In this document: piece by piece, positions 29,009-38,048 of the stretch
Position numbering within the stretch: position 1 is the stretch's first letter
How the letters are laid out: every line of letters starts with the position of its first letter
Source of the DNA: Desulfobacteraceae bacterium
GTDB lineage: Bacteria > Desulfobacterota > Desulfobacteria > Desulfobacterales > JAABTS01
Length of the DNA stretch: 64,000 bases
Assembly (NCBI GenBank): GCA_011389735.1
Contig: JAABTS010000002.1
Location: forward strand, 1-64,000
Reading direction: 5' to 3'
Notes under the pieces: generated by a model
What the model saw: only the letters and a program-made list of their open reading frames with translations
Databases searched by the model: none
What the model was told of the DNA's origin: nothing
Translations under genes and position numbers: made by a program

Positions 29009-30898
29009 TCAAATCAGATCGATGTACCGCCAGAAGGGGATGGATGCAAATATGGCGATCGCCCGGATTGCAATCATGGCGATATTGAATTTGACGATTT
29101 GTTTTTCATCATAGGAATACCCCAGTTTATTGAAATCGAGTTCGTCCTTGAGCTGGATGGAATAGGGCATCTGGTATATAAATACGATGGTTTCGGACAT
29201 GGTGAGGATGATGAAACCGCAAAGCCAGGGCGTTATTCCCACTGTGTTGGAAATGGGGAGCATTGCGGTCGCGAAAATAATTACGGTGATAGGTTCAGGG
29301 AGGGCGAGCCGGACGATAACGATCAGTACGCAAAGAATCCCGATGAACAAAGGCAGGTTGGTTTTCATGTATTCGCCCATCCAGCCCAGGTTTTCAGAGA
29401 TCATTCGATCCAGGCCGGTCACGGACATAATGGGCAGCCAGGCGATAATGGTCCCGATAAAAATCAGGGTGGTCCAATCGACCTTGGATCGTATTTCATC
29501 TTTGCCGATGCCGCCGAAAATAAGGAGGGTGACGAGAATGGACAGCGACATCCAGGGGATTTCAATCTTATGGAAGGCGGTGGTCAATACGCCAAGTATC
29601 AGTATGGCGATAGAAATGAGCGCTCCCCATTCAATCGTTGTCATCGGGCCGAGCAATTCCAGTTGCTTTGTAATCAGATCTTTTGGAATGCTGAAGCGTC
29701 TTCTGCCTAGCCGGTTTCTGACGATCGTCCAGTACAGCAGCGCCAGGAACAAGCTCACCATGACCAGTCCGGCGAATGATGCGGCGATAAGCCAGTGCAG
29801 CCATTGATAGGCGAACTGAGTCTGGCTGTCGAAAAGACCGAATACTATCAGGTTGGTGGGCTTTCCGGTCAGAAAAATCGTGGTGGTTAAACAAATACCC
29901 GCAAGAGCGCTGTTGTAAAACATGGTGGCCAGAGGATCTTTTTCCCCCGGATTCGAAATGCCCGTCAGGTCGGTCAGAAACGGGGCAATGATCACGGTGC
30001 GGCTTACCTGGGAAGGGATAACGGGCGTCAGAAGCACCCCGCTCAGGAATATGCTGATGTTATACCAGAACGGAGTCGGCGGAACGATCCGCATGATACT
30101 GAGCGAAAGGCGGTACGTAAAACCCGAAACCGACATCAGTACCCCGATGGCGAAGATGCTGAGCAGCATGAAAAATGTTTCGGACGCAAAACCGGACACA
30201 GCGATTTCAGGAGGCACCACATCCAGAAGGATAGCCGTCAATACTCCGAAAAGGGGCGGCACAAAGGCCGGAACCAGTTCAAACACCCACATGGTCACGG
30301 CGGCGGTGATAATGGTCACGAAATATGACGCATTCAGGCTAAACCCGAATTTTATCATGATTTGATAGCACAGAATCGGCAGCACTACGCTCAACAACCA
30401 CCCCACGCTTTCCTTCCAATACCCTTTTCCGGTTTTAGAGGGTTTTTCGGCGGGGCCGGGCGCTTCCGGAGTGAAATCATGATACCTTTCCGAATAGGCG
30501 TCAAACAACATCGCCTTGATATCGTCAGACGTCCGGATGGTTTCTTCAATGTCCGCGGCGGGGAGGACGATGACCGAGGCGTCGTCGCAGGCCATCAGTG
30601 AATCTTGATATTCTTCGGAGCCGAACAGGATTTCCACGCCCAGGTAGCCTCGAGTTCTGGTCTGGGATTGTCTCCGCTCGATCTGATCCGTAGATCCTTT
30701 TTGCAGAAACGCGAATTCCCCGCTTTCAATCAGGAAGACATTATCGCCGGACTCGTTTTCCCGATATAAAAGCTCGCCCTTTTTCAACTCTTTTCGTTTC
30801 ACATGAATGAACATGCGGGAAAGAGTTCGAGGGGACATATGCTTTAAAATGGGATCGGCGGTCAACACCGCGGGATTGATTTTATCTATTTTCTTCAT
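29009..30898 (-). CDS. cNMP-binding-like domain fused to SLC13/DASS-type transporter
   Basis: N-terminal Crp-like barrel (LKKGELLYRENESGDNVFLIESGEFAFLQ), linker, then multi-TM DASS-like domain. Confidence 0.75.
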   Translation of the reverse strand: MKKIDKINPAVLTADPILKHMSPRTLSRMFIHVKRKELKKGELLYRENESGDNVFLIESGEFAFLQKGSTDQIERRQSQTRTRGYLGVEILFGSEEYQDSLMACDDASVIVLPAADIEETIRTSDDIKAMLFDAYSERYHDFTPEAPGPAEKPSKTGKGYWKESVGWLLSVVLPILCYQIMIKFGFSLNASYFVTIITAAVTMWVFELVPAFVPPLFGVLTAILLDVVPPEIAVSGFASETFFMLLSIFAIGVLMSVSGFTYRLSLSIMRIVPPTPFWYNISIFLSGVLLTPVIPSQVSRTVIIAPFLTDLTGISNPGEKDPLATMFYNSALAGICLTTTIFLTGKPTNLIVFGLFDSQTQFAYQWLHWLIAASFAGLVMVSLFLALLYWTIVRNRLGRRRFSIPKDLITKQLELLGPMTTIEWGALISIAILILGVLTTAFHKIEIPWMSLSILVTLLIFGGIGKDEIRSKVDWTTLIFIGTIIAWLPIMSVTGLDRMISENLGWMGEYMKTNLPLFIGILCVLIVIVRLALPEPITVIIFATAMLPISNTVGITPWLCGFIILTMSETIVFIYQMPYSIQLKDELDFNKLGYSYDEKQIVKFNIAMIAIRAIAIFASIPFWRYIDLI

Positions 30899-30916
30899 TC
30901 TTCAAGCTCCTTCAAA

Positions 30917-31010
30917 TAATGTTGAATGTTAAATGTTAAATGTTAAATGTTAAATGAGGTGGACTTAACATTCAACATTTACCATTCAACATTCCCCATT
31001 CAACATTCCT
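30917..31010. repeat. TTGAATGTTAAATG tandem/inverted array
   Basis: gttgaatgttaaatgttaaatgttaaatgttaaatgaggtggacttaacattcaacatttaccattcaacattccccattcaacattcc. Confidence 0.85.
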
Positions 31011-31066
31011 GAAATGGATATATCGTATGGCGGGCAGGTTGTAAAGACAGCCGGAACTGTTTTTTG

Positions 31067-32947
31067 TCAGATAAAATCAAGATACCTCCAGAATGGAAGG
31101 GATGCATAGATTCCGATGATTCTGGCGGCGATCATGACGATATTGAACAGGATTATCCGCGGTTCGGAAAAGAGATTTTCCATTTTATGGAAAACCATTT
31201 CGTTTTTCATGCGGATGTATAGAGGGCTCTGGTAGGGAAAAATGGTGGTGTCCGCCATGACGAGGATGATAAAGGCGATGAGCCACACGGTGACTCCGGA
31301 TTGTTTGGCGATAGGGAACATGGCGGTGGCGAAAATGATGGCTGTTGCGCCGCCGGGCAGGATCAACCGAGCCAGGAGAATGATTCCGCATAGATAGGCT
31401 ATGAATATCAGCAGCTCGTGTTTCATGTAGTATCCAAGCCAGGCCAGATTTTGAATTATGATTTCGTCCAGGCCCGTGGCGGACAAAATGGGAACCCAGG
31501 CGAGGATGGAGCCCATCAAAATGAGCGTGGGCCAGTCGATATTGGATCGAAGATCGAGGCCTCCGATGGTTTCGAACAGGATCAACGTGGACAGAACCGC
31601 CAGGGTAAGCCAGGGAATTTCGACCTTGTGAAAGGATGTGGTCATGATGCCGACCGCCATGATCAAGACCGCGAAAAAAGTTATCTGTTCAGTGGCGGTA
31701 ATGGGGCGGATGATTTTTAATTGTTCGGTGATCAGGGCTTTTGAAACGCCAAGCTGTCCGGCTTTTCGGAAAAAGACGGCCGACGCCGCAAAATAGGACG
31801 ACAAAACGACCGCGCCGCATAGTGAAGCCGCGAACAGCCAGTGAAGCCACTGGAACGCGTATTGGGTTTGATAATCGAACATGCCGAACAGGATCAGGTT
31901 GACCGGATGGCCGGTCAAAAATATGGGCGACATGACGAACACGCCTTGAAACGTACTGTTGACCAGTTGCGTGGCGATGGGATCGTTTTCCTTGACTTTG
32001 GACATGCCGAGAATGTCGATCAGGAAGGGGAGAGTGATCACCATCCGGCCCATAAGCGACGGAACGATCGGTGTTAACAGCATGCCGATCAGAAAAAGGC
32101 TCAAACTGTACCAAAACCGTGTCGGGGGAAGGAATTGCAGAATCATGAGCGACAACCGGTAGGTCAGCCCGGAACTGATCATCAGGGCTCCGATACCGAA
32201 AACGCTCAAACACATAAAAAAGGTTCCGCTTGAAAATCCGGACAGGGCGATATCAGGCGGCACGACGTCCAGCAAAATGATAACGGTCAACCCGAACAAC
32301 GGCGGGATAAAATTGGGGACCAGTTGAAACACCCACATGACCACGGTGGCCATCAACACCATCAGAAATATCGACGCGTTCTGTTCAAAGCCCATCGATT
32401 CGCGGAGCTGATGGAGGAGTAGCGATCCGGCGAAAATGAGTATCCAGCCGATGACTTCCATAAAAGGAAAGGGGACTTTTTTTACCGGTTGAGCCTTTTG
32501 GGGCGCCTGGGGCTCCGCGGGCGGCGTTTGATTGCGCGAGCATATAAAGGAATTGAAAAAAACTTTGTTCAAAGCGCTGTTATCGTCGAGCAGCCGTCTC
32601 ATATAAACTGCGGGAAATGAAACCAGAGTCGATGTTTCCAGAGCTTCGGCGGTTTCAACATAGGTCTCCGATCCCAGGGCCGCTTCAATCCCGATAAGCC
32701 CATTGGCCAGGATGGACGGTTCTTCGTCGTTTCGAACGCATTTGAACCGGCCGCTTTCAATCAACAAGACCCGGTCCGCGGGCGCTCCAGCCAGAACCAC
32801 GGTTTCGCCGGCGGCCACGGTCTCAATATGCGCATGGACGACCAATCGGGACAGTTCCAGCGCCGGGATGTTTTTAAAAAGCGGGTCGGAAAGCAATACC
32901 GCAGACGATATGACACCGCCGGATGATTTTGATGATATGTTTTTCAC
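31067..32947 (-). CDS. cNMP-binding-like domain fused to SLC13/DASS-type transporter (tandem paralogue)
   Basis: Same architecture as 29009-30898; shared stretches such as VVPPDIA(L/V)SGF and LPFWRYLDFI/IPFWRYIDLI. Confidence 0.75.
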   Translation of the reverse strand: MKNISSKSSGGVISSAVLLSDPLFKNIPALELSRLVVHAHIETVAAGETVVLAGAPADRVLLIESGRFKCVRNDEEPSILANGLIGIEAALGSETYVETAEALETSTLVSFPAVYMRRLLDDNSALNKVFFNSFICSRNQTPPAEPQAPQKAQPVKKVPFPFMEVIGWILIFAGSLLLHQLRESMGFEQNASIFLMVLMATVVMWVFQLVPNFIPPLFGLTVIILLDVVPPDIALSGFSSGTFFMCLSVFGIGALMISSGLTYRLSLMILQFLPPTRFWYSLSLFLIGMLLTPIVPSLMGRMVITLPFLIDILGMSKVKENDPIATQLVNSTFQGVFVMSPIFLTGHPVNLILFGMFDYQTQYAFQWLHWLFAASLCGAVVLSSYFAASAVFFRKAGQLGVSKALITEQLKIIRPITATEQITFFAVLIMAVGIMTTSFHKVEIPWLTLAVLSTLILFETIGGLDLRSNIDWPTLILMGSILAWVPILSATGLDEIIIQNLAWLGYYMKHELLIFIAYLCGIILLARLILPGGATAIIFATAMFPIAKQSGVTVWLIAFIILVMADTTIFPYQSPLYIRMKNEMVFHKMENLFSEPRIILFNIVMIAARIIGIYASLPFWRYLDFI

Positions 32948-32973
32948 TGCTCTATTTCACTGCTCCAAAGTGG

Positions 32974-33093
32974 TATAATCTTCCTGAAATCCATTTCACC
33001 GCGTCGCCGGTCCGGAATTTCCGGCCCGGATATCCGAATAGTATTGCCGCAAAACCGACTCCTCGTGAAATTCAATTTTTGAAAACCGATATA
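32974..33093. repeat. ~105-bp interspersed palindrome overlapping a CDS 3' end
   Basis: tataatcttcctgaaatccatttcaccgcgtcgccggtccggaatttccggcccggatatccgaatagtattgccgcaaaaccgactcctcgtgaaattcaatttttgaaaaccgatata. Confidence 0.8.
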
Positions 33094-33658
33094 TCACGGA
33101 TCGAACGGCGGATGCAAACCTTTGCATCATATCTTCGCTTTGGTTCAACCGTTTTCGAAGACCGTAGCTGATTTCGAGCTGAACCCCTTTTCCGGTTTTA
33201 CCTCGATTGCAAATATTTAATGGATGCACTGCCGACATTCCGTTTTCCGGCGCTCTTATGGAAAAACCGGCCTCCGCAATACAGCCGGCGATACCGCGGG
33301 ACAGGGGTTTATCGAGTCCCCCGGCCATGGCGAACCGCCCATGAACATCCTTTTCCCCATGAACCGAAATAACAATCGACGCCCGGCGAACCATTTCGAG
33401 AGCCTTTGGTTCGTCGAACCGGTGGCTTGTCAGGTGGAGATCCCGGTTTCCGGACGGCTTGACGCCTTCAAACAGGTAAAGCGAATCGGTCCGGCCGGCG
33501 ATTTTCGAGGCGACGGCGCTGGTGAAAGGTTCGATTTCTCCGCCGTGGGGAGCGATGATGAGAACTTCGGATTCTCGCGTTACCGAGATAATTCGGTAAT
33601 CCCGGTTTTCTTTTTCCGTGCGGGCGAGATCCCGGTAACATGCGTATTTATCCGCCAT
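32996..33658 (-). CDS. Poly-gamma-glutamate hydrolase family protein (DUF867-like)
   Basis: VLIIAPHGGEIEPFTSAVASKIAG, LYLFEG, LHLTSHRFDEP, ISVHGEKD. Confidence 0.75.
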   Translation of the reverse strand: MADKYACYRDLARTEKENRDYRIISVTRESEVLIIAPHGGEIEPFTSAVASKIAGRTDSLYLFEGVKPSGNRDLHLTSHRFDEPKALEMVRRASIVISVHGEKDVHGRFAMAGGLDKPLSRGIAGCIAEAGFSIRAPENGMSAVHPLNICNRGKTGKGVQLEISYGLRKRLNQSEDMMQRFASAVRSVIYRFSKIEFHEESVLRQYYSDIRAGNSGPATR

Positions 33659-33734
33659 TGCATCTTCCTTGCGACCGCGGTAGGGGACGGCCGTATTGAA
33701 AATTGAATTCCTGAAAGGCGGTATCGGCTTTCAG

Positions 33735-33841
33735 ATATACCTTTCGGAAACTGAATTTCACAAGGCGGCAAACCCTGGATGGTGCTGTTCGCATATCCCG
33801 GTCAGACAACACAGTGAAATTTGATTTCCGGAAGGCTATAG
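33735..33841. repeat. ~105-bp interspersed palindrome
   Basis: atacctttcggaaactgaatttcacaaggcggcaaaccctgg...gcatatcccggtcagacaacacagtgaaatttgatttccggaaggctata. Confidence 0.85.
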
Positions 33842-33896
33842 CATATCGGTCGTTGTTTTGCAAAGCGGGGAGGTTTATCGTCTTCCGGAAATCTTA

Positions 33897-34000
33897 TAAG
33901 TTTTCAGAAATTTAATTTCATAAGGCGGCAGGCCCGGAATCATACTGTTTGTATATCTATGGCCGAAAACACAGTCAAATTTACTTTCTGAAAAGCATAT
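33897..34000. repeat. ~105-bp interspersed palindrome
   Basis: ataagttttcagaaatttaatttcataaggcggcaggcccggaatcatactgtttgtatatctatggccgaaaacacagtcaaatttactttctgaaaagcatat. Confidence 0.85.
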
Positions 34001-34289
34001 TAATCAAAAAATGCGGTAGGTAATTTCCACCCGCTTTTTACTTGCGCCGCCCTATTGACGCTTTGATGTGTTTTGACTGATAATCCCGGCTATCTGACGG
34101 CCCGAAGGCATGTATAAAATCATTTAATGCAAACAGTTAAACTAATTAAAAGGGTTTTATAAAAGGAGGTGATTCATTTATTTTTGCGGAAAAACAGGTA
34201 ACCTTGAGGGTGGTGATTTGACTTCAAATTTTCTGATGTCTGGAAAAAATTGTTGCCATCATTTTTTTTAATTTTGAAAGGAGCTGGAA

Positions 34290-35819
34290 ATGAAAAACAA
34301 AATGAATGCTTTTGGTATTGGCTTTATTGTCGCCCTGTTCTGGGCGTTTAACGCTTCCGCGTTTGTGGATCTCAACGACGCTGCGAGCCTGTCCGTCAAA
34401 TATCCGGACGGGATCACCATCGCTAATCCGGCAAGCGGGCTTGATTTGACAAATCTGGGAACGGCAGGAGCGGTTGGAGGCGATCCGGCGGGAATACTTG
34501 ATGTTCAAGTGAACTTCGGTTTTGGGGCCAACCAGGGGGATGAACGTTATATTCGATTCGATTTATCAAGCGGAGCCAAATTTACAACAGACCCTATTTA
34601 TTGGACGGAACCTGACGGCGGCGGAGCAGTTCAGGAATCTTCTTTATCAACAAGCGGCGTTGGTGGTGATGGGAATCAATATTATATTTTTAACTATACA
34701 TCTCCCGTGCAGGAAACCGCAAGCACTGCCAACGGAAAATTGACCAACCATACTCATATCACCATTTTCAATACGGACGATGTTACGATCACATACAATA
34801 TGTATAAAACTCCGAGTGATGCGTTGAATAAAGTGAATTCAATCGCTTCAGGCAATAAGACGTTGGTTCAATTTGTTTATCCGTTGCAATTAACGGTGGA
34901 TCCGGTAACAACTGAATTGATCGATGTAACCACCGGATCAAAAACATTTGTTCAGCCTTTGACGACGGCGAGCAATGTGAACGGAACGAACACCACTCTG
35001 ATCGGTGACTTGCAGGTCAGCACGACCCCGAATTTGTATAACACAAACGGAAGCCCGTTGGTTATTACTGATATTGTGGGCGTTGGAACAACGCTTACCG
35101 TTACTGGGGAAGGGATGTTCGCCGCAGTGGGGTCTCCTCCTTTGGCCGGCAATGTTTTTATTGATTCCGATGGCGATGGCACTCCGTGCAACACCAAATC
35201 CCTTACGTCCACCACCGTGGATGACTCTGACGCCGTGTTTACGACAGACACGGATTTGACCAACTTGTGCGATCTTTGTGTAATCTGTATGGTGGCGGAC
35301 GGAACAATTCCCATAGAGAAGGGAAACTTTGACGCCTATTACACTCCAACGCCCGGCGCCGTGGTTTCGCTCAGCAAAAAGGATTTTCCTTCCCCGATCA
35401 GCACTCTGGAAAAGAACGGCACGTCGGATCAAATCACATTGCTGCTTGATACATCCCGCGACGCGATCTATGACACCTATATCCGGGTTTCCAACCCGAC
35501 GCCCACGCAAGGCGCGGTGTATTTTACGCTGATCAATGATAACGGCGACACGGTGACCTTCAATATGGATCAGGTCAATGATATGGCCGGTTCGCCGCTG
35601 CCCTCGGTGCTGGTGACCCAGGCGAGCACCGAATTGACGCCGATCGAAAATATTTTTACGGCCGCTCAAACCGCGGATTCGACTTTCAATGTATCCGGAA
35701 CCAGTAAAATGTTGAGACTGGATGTGGAAGCTGAATTCGGCGGCGGCGGCAAAGGCGTGGTTGTCAATGCGTTTGCGCTGAATTCCGATGGCACCGGATT
35801 TAATTTCCTGCCTAAATAA
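34290..35819 (+). CDS. Secreted protein of unknown function, possible cell-surface/S-layer-like
   Basis: Signal peptide MKNKMNAFGIGFIVALFWAFNASAF; beta-rich, Thr/Asn-rich 509 aa; SD aaaggagctggaa. Confidence 0.7.
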   Translation: MKNKMNAFGIGFIVALFWAFNASAFVDLNDAASLSVKYPDGITIANPASGLDLTNLGTAGAVGGDPAGILDVQVNFGFGANQGDERYIRFDLSSGAKFTTDPIYWTEPDGGGAVQESSLSTSGVGGDGNQYYIFNYTSPVQETASTANGKLTNHTHITIFNTDDVTITYNMYKTPSDALNKVNSIASGNKTLVQFVYPLQLTVDPVTTELIDVTTGSKTFVQPLTTASNVNGTNTTLIGDLQVSTTPNLYNTNGSPLVITDIVGVGTTLTVTGEGMFAAVGSPPLAGNVFIDSDGDGTPCNTKSLTSTTVDDSDAVFTTDTDLTNLCDLCVICMVADGTIPIEKGNFDAYYTPTPGAVVSLSKKDFPSPISTLEKNGTSDQITLLLDTSRDAIYDTYIRVSNPTPTQGAVYFTLINDNGDTVTFNMDQVNDMAGSPLPSVLVTQASTELTPIENIFTAAQTADSTFNVSGTSKMLRLDVEAEFGGGGKGVVVNAFALNSDGTGFNFLPK

Positions 35820-35829
35820 AAAACCGGAA

Positions 35830-35854
35830 AGCGGCCTGAATGTTTCAGGCCGCT
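35830..35854. terminator. Intercistronic hairpin (possible terminator/processing site)
   Basis: Perfect 11-bp stem agcggcctgaa/ttcaggccgct with tgt loop; no strong T-run. Confidence 0.45.
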
Positions 35855-35914
35855 GAAACCAAAATCGATCTTCCACCCTCTTACCCACTTTTATTAATAA
35901 AGGAGGTCATATTT

Positions 35915-37267
35915 ATGAAAACCATGAAAAAACGATTGAGGCTTCTGATATGCGGACTATTGGCGCTGACCGCTATTTTCTGCGTCCAAACCGTTTACGC
36001 CGCCACGCTGGTGTCTTCCGATCCGGCAGACGGCGCGACGGGTGTCGCAACCAATATTTCCACCATCACCGCAACCTTTGATAATGATGATTACTCGACT
36101 TTTGTCAGCTCCGGGTCATGCACCCTTTTTCCGACACAAGGAATGGGAATTGCCGTGTCTACCGGCACTAAAGCCTATGATTCGGCGACTCGAACCATTT
36201 CCTTCGATGTTCTGGAATTACTGATTTCGAATACACAATACACGGTATCCGTAAAACCCGGTTTTTTAGGCGGCGGCAACTCATGGACTTTCACCACGGG
36301 CGCGGGAGCCGTTCCCGTCGATTCGACGAATCCCGCGGACGGAGCGGTTGATGTAACACTCAATACAACGGTGTCCGTCACGTTTCTGGATGATTCCTAC
36401 TCCGCAATCGATGATCAAACATTCACGCTCGAAACCGCAGCCGGAAACGCTGTAACCGCCGCAGTCGCCTATGACGGCGCGACTCGAACCGCAACGCTGA
36501 CGCCTTCGTCAGCGCTGGATCCGTCTACAACCTATACAGCCGAAATATTTCAGACAGCCGGACAGGCCACGCCGGATTACACATGGTCCTTCACCACCGG
36601 CGCCGGAACAACGGCGGGTCAGAGAATTCCCTTGTACCGTGGATGGAACATGATCAGCTATACTGTCAACACATGTTTTCATACGCCCGGCAATCAACCC
36701 GTGAATGTTCTCAGCGGAGTTCAATTTACGGAAGTGGCCGATATTGGCGAGGTTTTGTCCTCTTTGGGGTCGAATTACGTTCAAATCAAGGGATGGGAAT
36801 CGGGCGCACCGGTTGCGTATAACAGCAGCGGCGTTGGAAACATGACCTATATGGCGCCGGGAAACGCTTACTGGATCGAAATCGACGAATCCGCCGTCGA
36901 ACCTGTCTATCTGGAATTGAGCGGCGATCTCATCACCGACTATACGACAAAAAGCATTCCGCTTCAGGACGGATGGAATTTTGTCGGTTATCTCGGCGAT
37001 AAGGTCAAATACAAGGATGCTCAGCCGGACACCGGCATGTTTCCGTCCACTGTAACGGGCTATGACAATTTAACCAATTTTGACACTTTAAGCGATGTAG
37101 TGTTCACCCTGACGGGATGCGATTATAAATACGTCAGGGGCTATGACAAAACCGGGGCCAAACTGCATATCAAAGACCAGCCCTTCTTTTCAGATTTGAC
37201 ATATGTGGGGCCCGGTTTTGGCTACTGGATTAACTGCATAGGGGCGGGGAGCATGACATGGAAATAA
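35915..37267 (+). CDS. Secreted protein with two bacterial Ig-like (SbsA Ig/Big_5-like) domains
   Basis: Signal peptide MKTMKKRLRLLICGLLALTAIFCVQTVYA; SSDPADGATGVATNISTITATFDND and DSTNPADGAVDVTLNTTVSVTFLDD; start after aaaggaggtcat. Confidence 0.75.
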   Translation: MKTMKKRLRLLICGLLALTAIFCVQTVYAATLVSSDPADGATGVATNISTITATFDNDDYSTFVSSGSCTLFPTQGMGIAVSTGTKAYDSATRTISFDVLELLISNTQYTVSVKPGFLGGGNSWTFTTGAGAVPVDSTNPADGAVDVTLNTTVSVTFLDDSYSAIDDQTFTLETAAGNAVTAAVAYDGATRTATLTPSSALDPSTTYTAEIFQTAGQATPDYTWSFTTGAGTTAGQRIPLYRGWNMISYTVNTCFHTPGNQPVNVLSGVQFTEVADIGEVLSSLGSNYVQIKGWESGAPVAYNSSGVGNMTYMAPGNAYWIEIDESAVEPVYLELSGDLITDYTTKSIPLQDGWNFVGYLGDKVKYKDAQPDTGMFPSTVTGYDNLTNFDTLSDVVFTLTGCDYKYVRGYDKTGAKLHIKDQPFFSDLTYVGPGFGYWINCIGAGSMTWK

Positions 37268-38004
37268 AGCCGGACATTTTCCACCGAACGGTTTTTCGCA
37301 GAATGGAATCCATGAAATGCGGCGTTCCAAAGAAACCGCCGGTAAAAATCAACGCTTTATGGATTGTTCCGGCGGTGTTTTTGTTGTTAGCGACCGCCGC
37401 CCATGCGCTGACGCCGACAGTTCATTTTACGGGGGTGGAAACCACTCCCTCGAACTGCTTTTATTTTGGCGGACTTACGATTTTGGGAGAACCGGCGGCG
37501 TTTTTGGAGGATGAAGTTGGCGTTTTCGTTGATGACGGCGCCGGCGGCCGGTTGCTGGTGGGCGCCTGCGTGTTTGGCGACTCCAATCAGCAGGATAAAT
37601 ACCTGATCGCCGTGAACGGAGATGATCCATTGGAACCGGGCAAGAACGGCGCCGGTCATCATGATGTGTTAACATTTAAAGTATGGGATAAAAGCGAAGA
37701 CAAGGAATATACCATTGGAACCGCGGATTTTTCAGTCGAATACCGGCAGGGTTTAAACGAACCGGCGATACCCCCCGTTTATCAAACTGATGTATTTTTC
37801 GGATTGCTGAATCTGTCCGCGGTTCCGCCTCCGGGTGATATTGATCAAAACAGCGAAGTCGAGCTGGCGGACGCCATTCTCGCTTTAAAAATTGTAACAG
37901 GTGTCCAGGAAACCGGTTCTCTTGATGCGGACGTGAACGATGATGATCGAATCGGGATACATGAGGCCATTTATATTTTGCAATATCTATCCGGATTGTT
38001 TTGA
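37258..38004 (+). CDS. Secreted protein with C-terminal dockerin-like EF-hand pair
   Basis: C-terminus GDIDQNSEVELADAILALKIVTGVQETGSLDADVNDDDRIGIHEAIYILQYLSGLF; internal domain shared with the next gene. True start may be 37312. Confidence 0.7.
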   Translation: MEIKPDIFHRTVFRRMESMKCGVPKKPPVKINALWIVPAVFLLLATAAHALTPTVHFTGVETTPSNCFYFGGLTILGEPAAFLEDEVGVFVDDGAGGRLLVGACVFGDSNQQDKYLIAVNGDDPLEPGKNGAGHHDVLTFKVWDKSEDKEYTIGTADFSVEYRQGLNEPAIPPVYQTDVFFGLLNLSAVPPPGDIDQNSEVELADAILALKIVTGVQETGSLDADVNDDDRIGIHEAIYILQYLSGLF

Positions 38005-38048
38005 ACGCCTTTATTGAAATAGGAATTAAAATTGAAAGGAGTGGTGCA

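Noticed and set aside
30917-31010. Possible CRISPR from ATTCAAC arrays
   Set aside because: Units are 9-12 bp, contiguous, degenerate and inverted about a centre; no spacers.
33842-34290. Possible c-di-GMP or other riboswitch upstream of the secreted 509-aa gene
   Set aside because: No GEMM or other recognisable conserved core was found; the region is mainly palindromic repeats.
34938-35888. 316-aa - strand ORF opposite the secreted 509-aa gene
   Set aside because: Arg/His/Ile-rich shadow ORF; the plus strand has a signal peptide and SD.
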